The translations under genes and the position numbers were made by a program. Of a stretch of 64,000 nt of DNA, positions 33,912 through 46,621 are shown piece after piece. The notes below the pieces were generated by a model, which was given only the letters and a program-made list of their open reading frames with translations, ran no database searches and had not been told where the DNA came from. Origin of the DNA: Aplectana chamaeleonis (Eukaryota; Nematoda; Chromadorea; Rhabditida; Cosmocercidae); assembly GCA_029168955.1 (NCBI GenBank), contig JAPDOI010000186.1, positions 1 to 64,000 on the forward strand. Reading direction: 5' to 3'. Within the stretch, counting starts at the first letter, position 1. Every line of letters starts with the position of its first letter.

Positions 33912-35583
33912 CCGGAAATTTGCTAGTGTCAGAAACTGACGGGACCCTGCCATCAAACTTCGCGTTATTCTCGCTAAAAACCTCTTATGAGATTTTCTCA
34001 CAGTAAAAGTAACCGCCCATGGACGATTTTTAGGTTCAAAAAGAGGTTCTTGGAATGTACATTTTATTTGAAGCGGCCACTGTCGCCAGCAGGACTCTTC
34101 TTGAAAGAAGAAATCCATTTCCACCAAATTTTTTTCCAATTCATTCTTCTTCAAAATAAACCATAAAAATCGCTGTTTCACCTTTTCTACATAAGCGAAA
34201 TTTTGGGAGCTGGACGTTTTGTCGCTCTGAAAGACTCTGTACTTTGGCCGAATCTATTTAACAAATCATCATTTGTTTAAAAAGGTCTTCTTTTAATGAA
34301 TTTAGTTGATTATTCGAGAAGTTGAAAATTCAAGTTCGGGGACGAGTTGTTTCGAGCTTATTTTTACTCGTTATTCGCAGCTATCGTTTTGAAGCAGGTC
34401 ACAAAATAAAGCCAGATTGGAAACAAATGGAAGAACATAGATTTGGAACAAAATCGATCGCGCCTCTCTTCAGTATTAGGACCGGAAGCTTGACGGTGGG
34501 CGTTAACGATTTTTTCTTCCATGGGGGCGGGGTCGACTTTTTCTCGCCTATTTGAGCAGATTGAGATATCGCGCTTGGCAGGATTGCTATACACGGCGGC
34601 CGGAGTATAATATCAAAAATTACCCCTGAGTTTGGAATGCGCCTATAAGGGAGGTAGAGGGCAGCAATCGCTAACAAGGGATGACCCCGAACATAAAATG
34701 AAGTTTTCAAAAAAGATCTTTTGAAGATAGTAGAGGAGGTAGAAAGAAACAATATAAGATTTTCAAATTCCACTCACTCCTCACGGGTAGATCAAAAACG
34801 ACCAAACCTTTTTCCGTGAATCATTGCAAGAAACACGTTCGGACCTGAAAGTGTAATCCAATAAATGGTTTGCTAAACTTTAAGCATTAAAAAGATGCTG
34901 GAGGAACTAAATCTGAGTAACACAAATTTTTCATCAATCTTTTTTTCGTTTTGTCATAGTTCCAGAAATAAAGTAACGTTGAAAAATTTGATTCCTCCCG
35001 AGATCCGAATGACTTACATAGCCTGTATTTGAGAATGAGATTTTTTTCCGTTGATCGCGTGCGTTTGCCGTCGTAGGCTGCGTCTCCTCCTCCCCCGCAT
35101 TCTCTTGCTGTTTCTCTATCTCTTACTCTCCCTCTCTCTATTTCTCTCTCTCTCTCTGTGTCTCGCTCCGCGCACAAACGCGATGTAACAGAGTGAATTT
35201 TGCTCCGAAATGGAGGATAAGTGCCACACTCTAGGTTAGATTTAGCTCGTACAATATGCCACGCATCCCCGCACCACGCTATCCTCTAAAAAAAATCGAA
35301 ACTCCCTTCTCTCCATGCGACGGGCGTCCGCAATATGTTCTCTCCATTGAGAGTTTTCGCCGAAAAATAGCCCACCAGGCTCCTGGTGGCCTATTTCTTG
35401 GCTTGTCACGAAACGGAGAAGATATCCCCGAGAAAAATAATCGAGAAGTAACGGGAAGTAACCAAAGATAGCCAAGACGCAGCCGCCGTCCATGGCCGCC
35501 AGCGGTTGGGCGGGGCCTTTCGAAGCTGAGCGAGGCCTGAGTACCTCAAACTTGGGTAATTGAACCGACGGAGGAGTTGACAT

Positions 35584-36375
35584 GTGACTCACGCCTCTGG
35601 AATGCGTCATGAACTTACCTGGAGAGCATTATTTCTCGGGTATATCGCGGCTATTTGGTGGCTAGCGTTATTGAGCGGGTATTTCGTGGCGGGCATTATT
35701 TGGCGGCTATTCCGCAGCCACTACGCGGTAAGCAAGCATTTCGCGGCTATTTCTCGTCTAAAACTCTCAGAGACCCTGTCTCCAACCTCCACGCCGCACC
35801 CGCATGCTAAAGAACTATGGGAAATTTCTTTTTTAACTACAGCATTTACCCACGGCTTTGGGTTGTACGCCCAGTACAGAAGAATGGAGGAATTAACCCG
35901 TCAGTTCGAATATAACCCGACACCGCTTTGCTTGACTGCAATGGACACGGGGAAATTCACAAGTGAGTCGAACCTTCGAGATTCGCGTGAGCCAGCGTTC
36001 GGGTTTAGCATTCGTTAATGGTTATACACTTGCGTGTTTTCTGTTTCTGTTTTCTGGCCTTATGTTGGGAACTCTGCGCCTAAGTCGCAGTGCAGCCGCT
36101 CACCATTTTCGGCACAGCCGCCAATAATTTTGCTCGGCAGCCAGACATTGCGGCTGCGGCCCAAACGCATCAGAGACTGCGGCTCATTCCGATTGTCCGG
36201 TAGGCGACAGCTGGAGGTTGAAGCTCCCTTTATAACCATCACGACACACAACCTTCGCATTAATATCACAGAAACGAAACATCTTCATCCACATAACGTC
36301 GGCATGGAGCGTGAAGAGACTCCGCGTTCACTGTTGAAGGCTGGCGCAAACTCGGTGCCAAATGCTATATCATAG
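35584..36375 (+). other. Broken counterpart of the 297-codon frame
   Basis: Opens like copy A, but TAA at 36016-36018 cuts it after 144 codons; a second frame resumes from 36034. This supports the view that neither copy encodes a conserved protein. Confidence 0.5.
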
Positions 36376-36442
36376 GTGCACCGAGTTTGCGCCAACACTC
36401 AACAGTAAACACGATTTCTCTTCACTTTCCATGCCAATGTTA
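36296..36442. repeat. Long hairpin, copy B of 11078-11222
   Basis: Near the tip the pairing is better than in copy A: ACTCGGTGC here faces GCACCGAGT, while copy A has GCACCATGT. Elsewhere (CAACACTCAACAG) pairing is worse. The two copies thus fold similarly with different mismatches. Confidence 0.65.
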
Positions 36443-36761
36443 CCTTTATTTCACTTTTTAAATAGAACAAATGCATAAACTCTAGGATAGTAATATAAAA
36501 ACGGACTGCACAAAAGTGAGTAAAGAATACATCAGTGTGAAAAATTTCTGATATTTTTGAGTTGGTTTTTTCAGGTCGCCGGATTGGAAGGCGAATAGTC
36601 CGTGGTTTAGGGTAGGAAGTTTCACCCTGAACTCTCTACACTTCTCACAGCTATGTACTGTCCTTCTCAGAGCCAAATTCCGGTACGCATTTGCGGACTA
36701 CGGCAGTTGCATCCCGCGACACGATTACAGTCGTGCTAGGAGGAAGGAGAATCGAATATTA

Positions 36762-37029
36762 TATATTATATTTATTTACATAAGCCTGCGGACCAGACTT
36801 ATGTGCAATTAACAGCTCATATACGAAATCACCAACAAAAAACATCTAGTAACAGCGAGGGAAAAACTACCAGTATTTCGGTCAGATAAAGCAATGGATG
36901 CAGAGCAGATATACGCATAGCCCGTAATGGCGAGAGTAGAAGTGACTGCTCCGTGAAGGATTAGCGCTCGCCAGGTTCGTTCTCGAAGTATTCAGTTGCA
37001 AGTTTCCTGAACGCCTTATGACTCATAGG
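36762..37029. other. 268 bp present in copy B only
   Basis: Copy A reads GAATCGAATATATATAGGGATGG, whereas copy B has 268 extra bases between the TATAT run and AGGGATGG. There are no clear inverted ends, so a deletion in copy A is as likely as an insertion in B. A minus-strand frame of 82 codons (36961-37209, ending AFRKLATEYFENEPGER) exists only here and looks protein-like, but no family is recognised. Confidence 0.45.
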
Positions 37030-38822
37030 GATGGATTTGAGCCTCCCGAGCCGTTCAAATGCAGGAGTCGACCTATTAATCAAGAAAAAGCGCCTGCAGT
37101 TAAGGTTCGAGTTTTTGCGTAGAATTTTTGAAGCTCCTCCCCTGGTACTTGATGTTCTCACCTCGACAATACACTCACATAAGGCCGCAGACCAAAGTCC
37201 GATAGTCAAGTGGTCCCAGTAAGATTATCATCCTATTGCGTGATGCAACAGGCGTTTTCCGCAAATGCGGACCGGAACTTGGCGCCGCGAACGACAGTAC
37301 AATACCAAAGCTAATAGAAGAATTAAGTAAGAAGGCGTCCGGGAACACGTTTTCTCGTCTTCAGTGTATTTTCGCCTTCATTAGAAATACCTTTCTAGGG
37401 TATGAAAAATTGTTCAAGTTTCTGGTGAGGATCATTAAACGACATAACAATTGCTAAGGTAAAGACACATCTCAAAAAAAAAGTTTGGATCGAAATTGAT
37501 AGTCTGACCACGACCGGCATAGCGGCCCAAGCCGACCATATGCCATTTAGAAAATCATATGCATTTTTGCCCGCTATTCCCGAAAATTACTGAAAATTCA
37601 AGTATTCAGACAAATAGATACCTGAAAACATGAGTTTGGAGCAACACTATTATTTACGGCACCAGAAACCGATATTTTATTTTTTTTTTAATTTTAAAGA
37701 TATTCCTGCTTCACACTTGCCACAAATAAAGACAGGACTCAGAAATTCGTTAGATGCATCGTTCTAGGCTGGTGGAAAAAGACACAGATGGTTCATACCT
37801 CGTCCAATAGGGGCATTTCGCTTTTCTCTTAGCGACATTCATCCCGCAGCAATATTGTTGTGAAATGGGTCCCGCCAGGAAACCAGGGGATTGTGTGCCT
37901 GCATTTGCGCGAGACCTCGCCCATTTGTGCACTTTACTGACAAGACGAGGACCTCCACTAGCCGACCACTATGAAGATTTTGGCCAGCCGCCGACCGTGT
38001 CAAGGGGCGTGACTTGTGGTTGACCTATTGAGTTGTTCAGATGCCGGCATTTAGCCGCGGACCAGTATGATGGTCGTGGTCATGATTGCGAGTGAGCCAA
38101 CGTGTACGACCGTGCTGTCGTGTCTGAAGCTCAAATAATTTTTCCAGTATTGGACTAGAAAAAAGAAAGGACGAGTTCTCAACGTTTATTGCTACCACCT
38201 AGGATGCATACGAGTGCATGTGAAGGAAGAACGCTCCCAAAAAAGATAGCAGAGACTAAGTGCAGTAAATCCATTTATCTCGTCTTATCGCAAATATCCT
38301 GCCAGCGGTGAGATCAGCCGTTTGATATATTCCAGCTGAGCTTCTACTCATCGCAAAAGATTACCTGAGCGCAACAATGGGCGAGATTCTGGAGACAGGG
38401 CCGTCGCCAAACGGATTCTCTGTGATGAAAGTGCATGGATTTTGGCTGTCTGCCGTGGTACCAGGTGCCTTCTGCTTTCCGTGGGTTGCCAGCAAATGTT
38501 TCGAACCCATATATTGACTTCTCTTGCCAAAAACTGACGAAATTCGCCAAGATTCCAGCAGAAGAGCATGAGAGTCCGCGCAGGCTGCTTCACCAAGACA
38601 TGCCTTGAGCGGCAGGAGGTCACCATTAAGAATCGACCTGGATGCTATTTGGACGCAAACATTCTGAGAAACTTCTGTCGTCTTTTGGGTTGATGGCTGA
38701 CCTCTTTTGGCTCAATGGAAGTCGGCGGCAGGAAGTTTTCGGCCATTGTGTGGCTGACTACGTTTGTGGCTTATCGCCAGCATAAGAAAGTCCAAAAAAT
38801 CATATATGCTGTCGATTGTGCA

Positions 38823-38958
38823 GGGATAGGGTTCTCTACAGGCGGAGGGAGAAGTGCCCCGTTTTTACAGTTCGAAACGTCACGCTTCTCCACTCAAGCG
38901 AAGTGGTCCCGTATGGAAGGAGACTACTCCCTCGGTGTGTAGAGAGCATCTATCCCAA
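38823..38958. mobile_element. Foldback MITE, copy B of 14683-14820
   Basis: GGGATAGGGTTCTCTACAGG and its mirror near 38940-38955. The right end has begun to decay (AGCATC for AGCCCC). Confidence 0.6.
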
Positions 38959-41064
38959 TTCTAAGTATTTAATTAGCCGAAGTATTGAAGGCGTTGTTCA
39001 CGACAAAAATCGCACTTATCTTTTAGGGTTTTGCGTCGGAGAGCCCACAATGTAGAGGATAATGACGAAATCGCTACACAAGACCTTCAATTTCTGAAGA
39101 AAAACTGCTCTTGCGAACTGAAACAGCATTCAACTTTCTCCCATTTCGCCTATTTCGGTGCGGTCGTTCCAGTAGAATTTTGGGCGTCAAAAATGGTCAT
39201 GAACTTTGAAATTCGTGAGTGAGAGATTCTTGAAAAGTAGGGTCAACGCGTAATTGTGGATGATTCCTCAAGATGAACAGTATCCGACACCTCGACCATT
39301 GTTCCTTTACATGGACAACTCTTCCGATGGTTCAGTTGTTCCACGCGATTTTCACCCATTTTACGACCGTTTCTCATTCTTCTTCCTTCTTGAATCTCCT
39401 TGAGAAGAATACAAAGCTTACGTTCCCACCGGAAAAAAAGGGAAACTTCCCCAATACAACATCTGAGCCGAAAAAACTGAATGTTGATTATATTCATGCA
39501 AATGTAATAAGTCGTATGTTTTTGTGATCGTTTGAGAAAACGAATATGTGCTTTCTAAAGCACATCACGGCAGTACAAGAACTTGAGAAGTGAGGATTAT
39601 GAATGCAATCTTTTCTCACAAATTATATGTTCATCAATTTATTTTTAAAAGCATTCGTTCGTGCCTGTCATTGCTTTGAGTTCAATGAGATCCCTTTGGC
39701 GTTAACTCATTTTTCTCGTCTCAAATTAGTTTGCTAATAAATAGATAACTTCATTAGCCTTTTTCAATGGACTCACTTTTCCAAAAAATCTTTTTTTTTC
39801 AACCTCTTTTTTGAAGGTTCAAATGCCAAAAATACGCATTCGTCTTGATTTAACTAGTTATCAAAAATTTCGGAAGCTTTTTTTTAGTTGCAATAATTTA
39901 TTTCGATCTCAGACAATTTATTTGAGAGTATTTCCAGCACCCTTTCTAAGTTTGGGTAAACGGAAAAATATCAGAACGCACTTTAGAAAATCCATACAAT
40001 TATGCCAACTGGTGATTGGAAATTCCCGTTTCAAACTTGCCATAAATACTGCCAGGGCTCCTGCAGTTGTTCTGGGAACGCTTCTGGAGAGTCGCATTGG
40101 AGCATGAAAAAATAGGATAAGTCATTGAAAACGAGCAATAGGAAGGCTAAAGGGGTCCGCAGAGTTGGAGTCGCGGCGTTGCTCGCAGCGACGAGCAGCA
40201 CTGGGTGATGCAATATCGATTACTTTCGGAGACGAAGACGACCGACGCGGTGTGAAGGGCGACCAGGGAGCACAGCAGAGTGTATTCACGCCGCGATGGT
40301 CCTACGAAACTGCCAGCGAGCGGCAACCGACGCCGCGACGGCAATGTTTCGAAACGATTTTGTCGCCGCGTCAAGGCTGACGCTCGGGGACCCCTCGCCG
40401 GTCTCTGCAACTCTGCCCCTCAAGAGATGTATTATACTTCATCGTTGAGTGAATTCGTCCCTTTGGGGTTGCGCCACACATTCGGCTCCCACGAATGATC
40501 ATAGAGGCTTTTGAATGCGTATTGGGGCTATTCAGTAACTTGCGGGGGTTAGCCGGTGTTGAGCGCTCTTATCTTATCAGGCAAGTTTGATACCAATTTA
40601 TCGAACTCGTAGGGATAGCCGATGAAGAGCACTTTGGGTAGGGAATCGAACACAAGAAAGAGATAGAAGGATAGATGCAGAGGAAATAGAAGTTGATATA
40701 GACCGTTTCGCCTCTACCCGCAGACGAACTTTACCAAACAATTCTGCCGAGGCTCCTCAGTGAGGAACAGAATTGTTGATGAGAAAGAGTTATGAGAAGT
40801 GAAAATTGAATGAGAACTGTTGGTAAAGAGCTACATGGGATATTACGTGAAATAAGAGACATGAAAATGGTGAAAAAAGGTAAAAGAGTTCAAGAGTGAG
40901 GGGGAAGCAATGAGTCGAAATTAAAATGGGATCGATAAAGTCAAACCATGTCGGTATTCAAGCAAATGGTGGTATGGGGGAGGAATCGGAATCCCGAGAA
41001 GCTGCTTTCGCTGCAGCTCAACGAACGGAATTAGCCGCGGCAGCAAAAATATGACGCTTAAGGG

Positions 41065-41195
41065 GTCGTTTACACTACTGCCACCGAGCGGCGCGACGAA
41101 GTGCAATTCTACAATATTATTCCTGCCGCGCCTGCATGATCAAAATCACAGAACTGCACTTCGCCGCGCCGCTCGGCGGCGGAAGTGTAAACGAC
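41065..41195. mobile_element. 131-bp palindromic MITE with GTCGTTTACACT ends
   Basis: GTCGTTTACACT at the left, AGTGTAAACGAC at the right. Inner arms CCGAGCGGCGCGACGAAGTG and its near mirror CACTTCGCCGCGCCGCTCGG. A half copy lies at 15887-15930 in copy A. GC-rich arms, AT-rich loop. Confidence 0.75.
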
Positions 41196-41209
41196 GCGCG
41201 CAGTGAGGT

Positions 41210-41823
41210 TTCGATCGCGGCCGAAGATCTACCATTCTCTAAACTAAATTTTTCATTAATAAAGGGATCGTCTGTTGCACGTGAATTCTTGAATCCTTAG
41301 TTATCTGAAGGTATCCTGTCTGAAGAATTGGGATTCCCATCACTCATCGCGCGCGATACTGCGCTCACCTTCTGCCCTCCACTCTCTCGCTGTCTCTAAA
41401 CCCCGCTCCGCACACGCCCGCAAAGGAGCAATTGGAATTTTGTTTTCATGCAAGCTACTCAAGAACTATGCCAGCGCGTAGCTAGACGCCTCACACAAAA
41501 ACGGAGATTCAAAGGGTTTCGGAGGGGCATCGTAGTCTGATTGTCACACGAGAATTTACGCAAATTACGGGAAGTTTAGCACCAGTTGGTGAAATTTTAG
41601 CAACAGCACCCGCATATTCTACTCAAATTCTCGTTACAGCACTGGGTCGATCGACCCAATCATGTGCTGACCCGTACTAGAGGGGGATCCCCGAGCTGCG
41701 ATCGACCACAACGCCATTTCTTCCCCACGGCCTGAATCATTCTAGCGGTCAAAATTATCCATAACATGGTCTTCCAGAGAGCGATATGGGGTCACCCTCC
41801 ACGACCAACCACAGGGAGTCGAG
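41210..41823. other. No gene recognised
   Basis: Contains TCTCTCGCTGTCTC near 41388, related to the 9926 microsatellite region. No supportable frame or element. Confidence 0.35.
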
Positions 41824-41950
41824 CAGGGATGTTCGGAATTTTCTGTTTTTTGTTTTCTGCCCATTATTGGCCTTTTTTTCTGTTTTCTGTAAAAATAGGC
41901 AAAATGGACAGAAAACAGAAAAAACGTGCACCGCGATTTGCAGCAGGACT
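41824..41950. repeat. Iterated TTTTCTG element, hAT-like left end
   Basis: CAGGGATGTTCGGAA begins the block and is similar to the CAGGGCTGCGCGGAA end of the hAT element at 17804. TTTTCTG/CAGAAAA is then iterated in both orientations up to about 41935. A matching right end with an 8-bp duplication is not seen, so the element is truncated or this is chance. Confidence 0.35.
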
Positions 41951-42381
41951 TTGCTAAAAAAAGTGGCAGGATTTATAGAAGCTAGGTCGATAGGGTGAGG
42001 GGGGTGCGCAACTTTAGGATAAAGTAAATTATTGAGACTGTAATTAGTGAAGGTTCGCACCTCGACTCAGATTACCAGAAGGTATAATTATCTGCCTCGA
42101 CTCAGAATCTCCCGCCCACTCCACACGGCGACTAGATCGCCGCAACGCGACGATGAGGTGTGCCTTCGTATCCCTCGTCGAGGAGGGTGAGTGGATGCAT
42201 TGGCATCGTTCTGAATGGGACACTCCTAATGGCTCTGCCATAGGCAGAGATAGAGGCATGGTAATCTCATTGATTGGTCTTAGAGGAAGGTAACGAATAT
42301 CGAATGGATAAGGATAAAAAACAAAACCAGCAGTTATCTCTACTAATGAAAAACAAATGGTGTACAATAAATTTAAATGAA

Positions 42382-42650
42382 TGTGGATGCGTGGAACTTG
42401 AAAATTGAATCGCTTGATGGAACCTATGGACTTTAAATAAAATAATCATAGAAATGTAGTATAATAATGACATTTAACAAGTCCTGGAATAATCATCGAA
42501 ATAAAATAAAATAATCAATAATCATCATCGAAATGAAGTAATAGCTCGCAGCGAAAGTTTCATCAATAAATCATTGTGGATGCGTGGAACATGAAAATCG
42601 AATTACTTGATGGAACCTATGGAATTTGAATAAAATAATCATCGGAATAA
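42382..42650. repeat. Two tandem units of about 186 bp
   Basis: GTGGATGCGTGGAACNTGAAAAT … GATGGAACCTATGGA … AATAAAATAATCAT occurs at 42382 and again at 42568. Short ATAATCATCGAAAT units fill the space between. Confidence 0.65.
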
Positions 42651-43430
42651 AATCTTATAATATTCATCAAAAAATCATAAAGTAATCATCGGAATGAAAA
42701 CTTTATTTAAAATAAAAGGATGAATGATAAAGTTCTGGGCGTATAACACTCTGGGTCCTATTCAAAATAGTTTTAAAAATTATAGCAGGTGCCCAGAGTA
42801 GGAAAATTTTAAACGAATAAGCATTTGTATAAAAAAGTCAACAAAAGAAAAGTGTTATATTAGCGAAAAAAATTGTTTGCCTTTGTCGGTACAAGCAGAT
42901 GGGTATGTGCTAATCGTAGACCGTCTCATCGAAGGACTGACGTTCCTCGGGACGAGATTGTGGAGTACTGCAAGAAGATGTCGCGTTTTGCAATAAACTC
43001 AGCTGTGTGATTCCTCAGAACTTTTGTCACCAAATACTTATGTGAATTAATAATTTTCCGCGTGTAATAATCTAGTGAATCTTACATTTATTATTCTGTG
43101 TTCGAATATTTAGGAAAAGTAATACTGCATGCTCATGTAATATCTAATAAACTTGTGCTGTCAATCCTCCTAATCAATGTACTGGCAGTGGATCGGTTAC
43201 CGTCTGTAGTCCAATCATAATCCGAGAGGCAGCAATTGAACCTACATAACTCGCCGGGCGGAAACCGCCGCGCGATCTTAGCTGTCTGCTCTCTCTCTCT
43301 CTCTCGAGATGGGAGGAGCCTTCTGGAGAGCGAGCCGAGGTGCGAGCAGCGTTAACAAGTTTTTGATTACACCAGTGATCTCTGATTTTATCCTAAAGTC
43401 CCTCTCCCGGTGAGGGTGTACTTCACCCAG
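42651..43430. other. AT-rich then CG-rich DNA, no gene
   Basis: Includes a CT dinucleotide run at 43287-43306. A short inverted pair (CACTCTGGG near 42749, GTGCCCAGAG near 42789) was noted. Nothing coding is supportable. Confidence 0.35.
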
Positions 43431-43479
43431 GCTGTCTGAAGTTGTTCCACGCTAGACACTTTTATCTCGCTGTAGTTGT

Positions 43480-43560
43480 TATCCATAAGGGCACGTGTGA
43501 CGTGGTGGGAGGATATGGAGCTGTTCGCTGTACACGGCCAGGTTCGATCCTCTCCGAGGT
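43480..43560 (+). repeat. tRNA-like segment with B box
   Basis: GGTTCGATCC (43541-43550) resembles a B box, and GTGACGTGGTGGGAGG about 40 nt upstream a poor A box. The T and acceptor stems do not pair, so a tRNA gene is not called; a SINE head is possible. Confidence 0.25.
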
Positions 43561-43941
43561 GAACCAAAACAACCAACCCTCCGGGATCCTTTAATTGGTA
43601 ACAGATTCATGTAGGGAGATGAAGGCGCTCATTGGAAAGTCGGCTGGCTCCCGCAACCAACTAAATAATCACGAAACCCATTCCTATGAAAATGTGCCGT
43701 ATCAGCGCCGGCAAGGTACCGAGATCCTCGACTGTGCCGCGATAGTTCCGCGAAAGTGCCACAGCGGCTCCGTGATTAGACGATTCTGCTGCCGTGCCTT
43801 GAGCCTCGATATCACCGCGATAGTACCGCATTGTTCTTACAATTAGACCCCCTCTAGTTGTTTCATAATTCTTGAATAACTTCATATCGGACACTCCCGA
43901 AGCCGCTGCTGCGTTATTGCGGAGCCGAAGCGTTAGGCTAG

Positions 43942-44102
43942 AGTGAGGCGAGACGGCATCTCATCGGACAGTCACTAGGGTCGCCTCACTTTTTTTCCCA
44001 GCTGGGGCTACAATTTCACCGAAGTGAGGCTACGCCGAAGCCGATTTGGCGAGAGTTGCCTTGATGTCACGAGGCGACTCCTACTTTTCATCAAGGCAAC
44101 TC
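43942..44102. repeat. Two small adjacent hairpins
   Basis: AGTGAGGCGA (43942-43951) with TCGCCTCACT (43981-43990), and GAGTTGCCTTGATG (44053-44066) with CATCAAGGCAACTC (44089-44102), both perfect. GAGGCGACTCC inside the second loop echoes the first stem, so both may belong to one foldback. Confidence 0.6.
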
Positions 44103-44479
44103 CCAAGCGAATGTCAGAGTCCGTAGAATCTCGCCAATCAATTATAGCGAGAATATACGGGCTTAGCGACAGAAAGATCAATGTATCGAATTTAGCCGTC
44201 ATTTTAACGTAGAATATGCGTAGAATTTGCACCCTTGTACCGTCGGCAAAAGAATATGCGGGTTTTAGCTATCGTAGCTAAAACCAGTAAATTCTCGCCA
44301 CAGGGAATGGGTCGGCGTTACAGGCCGCGCCCTTGGAGGCATCTAGCTACGCGTCGGCTGAGAAGTTATGAACAAGCCAGGGACATCATTCATGGTTTTA
44401 TACGTGAGGTGAAACAGAAAGTAGTTACCAAAATGACAACATAAAAATATGTGTTGCATCAAATGAAAGAGAGTGAATC

Positions 44480-45374
44480 ACAAACGCCGACAACAATTGA
44501 AGGCAATGTTCACGATGATTTTCGTCCCCGAGTTTTCCTCATAGAACAATGCGTCGGCCTCTGAGTGTTACCAAAATTACGAAGAAACGGCGAGAAACGC
44601 ATTAAAACGTATTACAGCGACATTATTCTACGACATGGACCAGTTTGCCGATTGGATGAACATGTCCATGGTGGTTGTCATCGGTGGAAAAAATGGGTCC
44701 GTCGAAATTAGATTAATATTTTATGCAAAGCAGGATTAGTTAGGACCCTAAGGAAAGAACGGCGCAAGAGAGAGTAGAGATTTTCAAAGGACGGGTCCAC
44801 AAAAGATTTCACTGTCACAACAAACAGTTCCTGTGATACATAAGAGGCGGGGTGATACTCAGGGATCTCTTGTACTTCTGGTGCAATTTTCTTAATTTTG
44901 ACGTCACTTTAGTTCTACCCGGGGGCAGCCTAACCTATGTAGCGAGTTATCTCAAACTTGAAGATTATTCTGAACACTGCCTTCAAGATAACAACAATAA
45001 TTTCCGAGGCGTTTTTTTTCGCTCACCTCATTGCCATTTCTTGGATGTCTGGGCGACCATACAAGAATACGCTCATGTAAGGGAAAGCAGTAATAACGGG
45101 AGATTAAGAAACTCGACTTCACCAGCAGCATTCCGGAGTAGGCCCATCGGATAGACAGTACAAAACTCAAATAAGCTCAACTAAGCTAAACTAAGCTAGA
45201 TCTAAGTAGACCAACTATTTGTTGTATTTTATCGGCTATTTCTTGGCTTGAACTCTCGGACTAGTTGGCTGATCGGTTGAACCAGCCCGGTCGATATTTA
45301 CGCAGAGACATGAATGAGGTGGGATGCAAAAAACACCCGATGTGGCTGACCCGATCGATTTTCACATGATATAC
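44480..45374 (+). repeat. 0.9-kb direct repeat (partner 24467-25346)
   Basis: Collinear with the first copy, with indels in T and A runs. The boundaries do not coincide with MITE ends, so this was a segmental event. Confidence 0.8.
44497..44985. mobile_element. TTAA MITE, counterpart of 24483-24958
   Basis: TTGA-AGGCAATGTTCACGATG left and GAACACTGCCT-TCAA right, decayed at both target sites. Confidence 0.6.
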
Positions 45375-45388
45375 TCAGACAGTAGGTG

Positions 45389-45664
45389 CGGGCGGATCGT
45401 TGGCTTTTGGCGGGCGGATCGACATCCCCCCACCATCCGCCCGCCAGTAGCCAGCGATCCGCCCGCCAGTAGCCAGCCATCCGCCCGCCGGTAGCCAGCG
45501 ATCTGCCCGGCAGTAGCCAGCGATTCACCCGCCAGTAGCCAGCGATCTGCCCGCCAGTAGCCAGCGATCCGCCCGCCAGTAACCAGCGATCCGCCCGGCA
45601 GTTATCATCGATCCACCCCCCAGTTATCAGCGATCTACCCGCCGGTTATCAGCGATGTACCCGT
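45389..45664. repeat. 22-bp minisatellite with an inverted head
   Basis: About ten copies of CCGCCCGCCAGTAGCCAGCGAT run from 45437 to 45664, becoming AT-richer at the right (CCAGTTATCAGCGATC). Just left, GCGGGCGGATCG occurs twice in the opposite orientation (45389-45425), making a foldback junction. Frames across it (minus strand 45298-45528) are repeat artefacts. Confidence 0.85.
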
Positions 45665-45711
45665 AATTTGAACCCCTTCTCATTTTGATCCCTCGGGTCG
45701 GGGACCAATTC

Positions 45712-46193
45712 TTAAAGGCACAGTCCAGCCTCAAAATCGATTTTCTGTTTACCTTCTTATCTTGAAAATCGTCTCACGCTGATTCCAATAATGTCTCTCT
45801 AGTCGTACAAGGCCCCCTGGAAGCGGAGTTGTGGCCCCTCAAAAATTGAGCTGCGGAAGCATGGTGGACGAGTTGTCCGAGGCTTGTAACTTCCGTCATT
45901 TGCAACCTATGGATGCGAGCCGACCTGAATAAAGAGGGAGGCTGAGAATGTAGGGAAGAACGGTGCTATTGATCGGAAATCATCATCATCTCGCCACTGT
46001 TCAGCTCGAAAGATCGTAAAGGGGCGTGTTAAGTGGCTTCCTGGTGTGGGCGCCTCAGATTGGCTTCCTCCTATATCTCGCTTATTCTGTGGAATCGAGA
46101 GCTCTCACTTGGCAGGTGTTATACGGGGTGGGTCTACTTCATAATTATGTGGAAATCTTAGATTTGGCCCCTGAGCTTGGACTGTGCCTTTAA
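45712..46193. mobile_element. TTAA MITE (482 bp), CACAGTCCAGCC subfamily
   Basis: TTAA-AGGCACAGTCCAGCCTC at the left and GAGCTTGGACTGTGCCT-TTAA at the right. Shares interior blocks with 23483-23975. Confidence 0.8.
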
Positions 46194-46621
46194 GCGCCTA
46201 TGACGCAGTGTTAATCAACCCAAAGAGTTGACTACCTAAACATTTGAGGAAAACCTGGGCCAAAAAATCCGGTCAAAAATTTTTTACAGCCCAAGAAACT
46301 GAAGCCCTGAAGTTTGTGCTGCACCCTAGACCCCAACCGGCGTATAGTCGACAACAGATCGCTTTGATATTTTGCTTTCTCATTGTTTCTGAGCAAAGTC
46401 GATGTGCCTATGTTATACATAACTTGCGTGCACCGAGCTTGCGCCAAGTCACAATAAGGAACGCAAGGTATGTGGGCAACCGGTGCCGGCCGTACTTCTG
46501 CACACCTCAGTACTGCTCATCTACTGCCTTATACCCACATAATAATGAATCGATTCATTTACTCCGTCCCGTGTCTCATATTCTACCCTTTAATGTTTGA
46601 AAACTTTACAATTTTTCTTAG

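Larger units (their letters stand above)
26986..40990 (+). repeat. Segmental duplication, copy B (partner 2464-18820)
   Basis: Same order and orientation as copy A. It lacks copy A's five insertions and carries one of its own (29052-31652), and differs at 36762-37029. Copy B ends in unique sequence at 40991. The distance between the starts of the two copies is 24.5 kb and 8.2 kb of other DNA separates them, so they are a dispersed direct pair and not a tandem. Confidence 0.9.

Noticed and set aside
43480..43560. tRNA gene on the plus strand
   Set aside because: Only the TTCGATCC loop fits; stems are absent.
45298..45528. Gly/Trp-rich minus-strand protein
   Set aside because: It is a translation of the 22-bp minisatellite.
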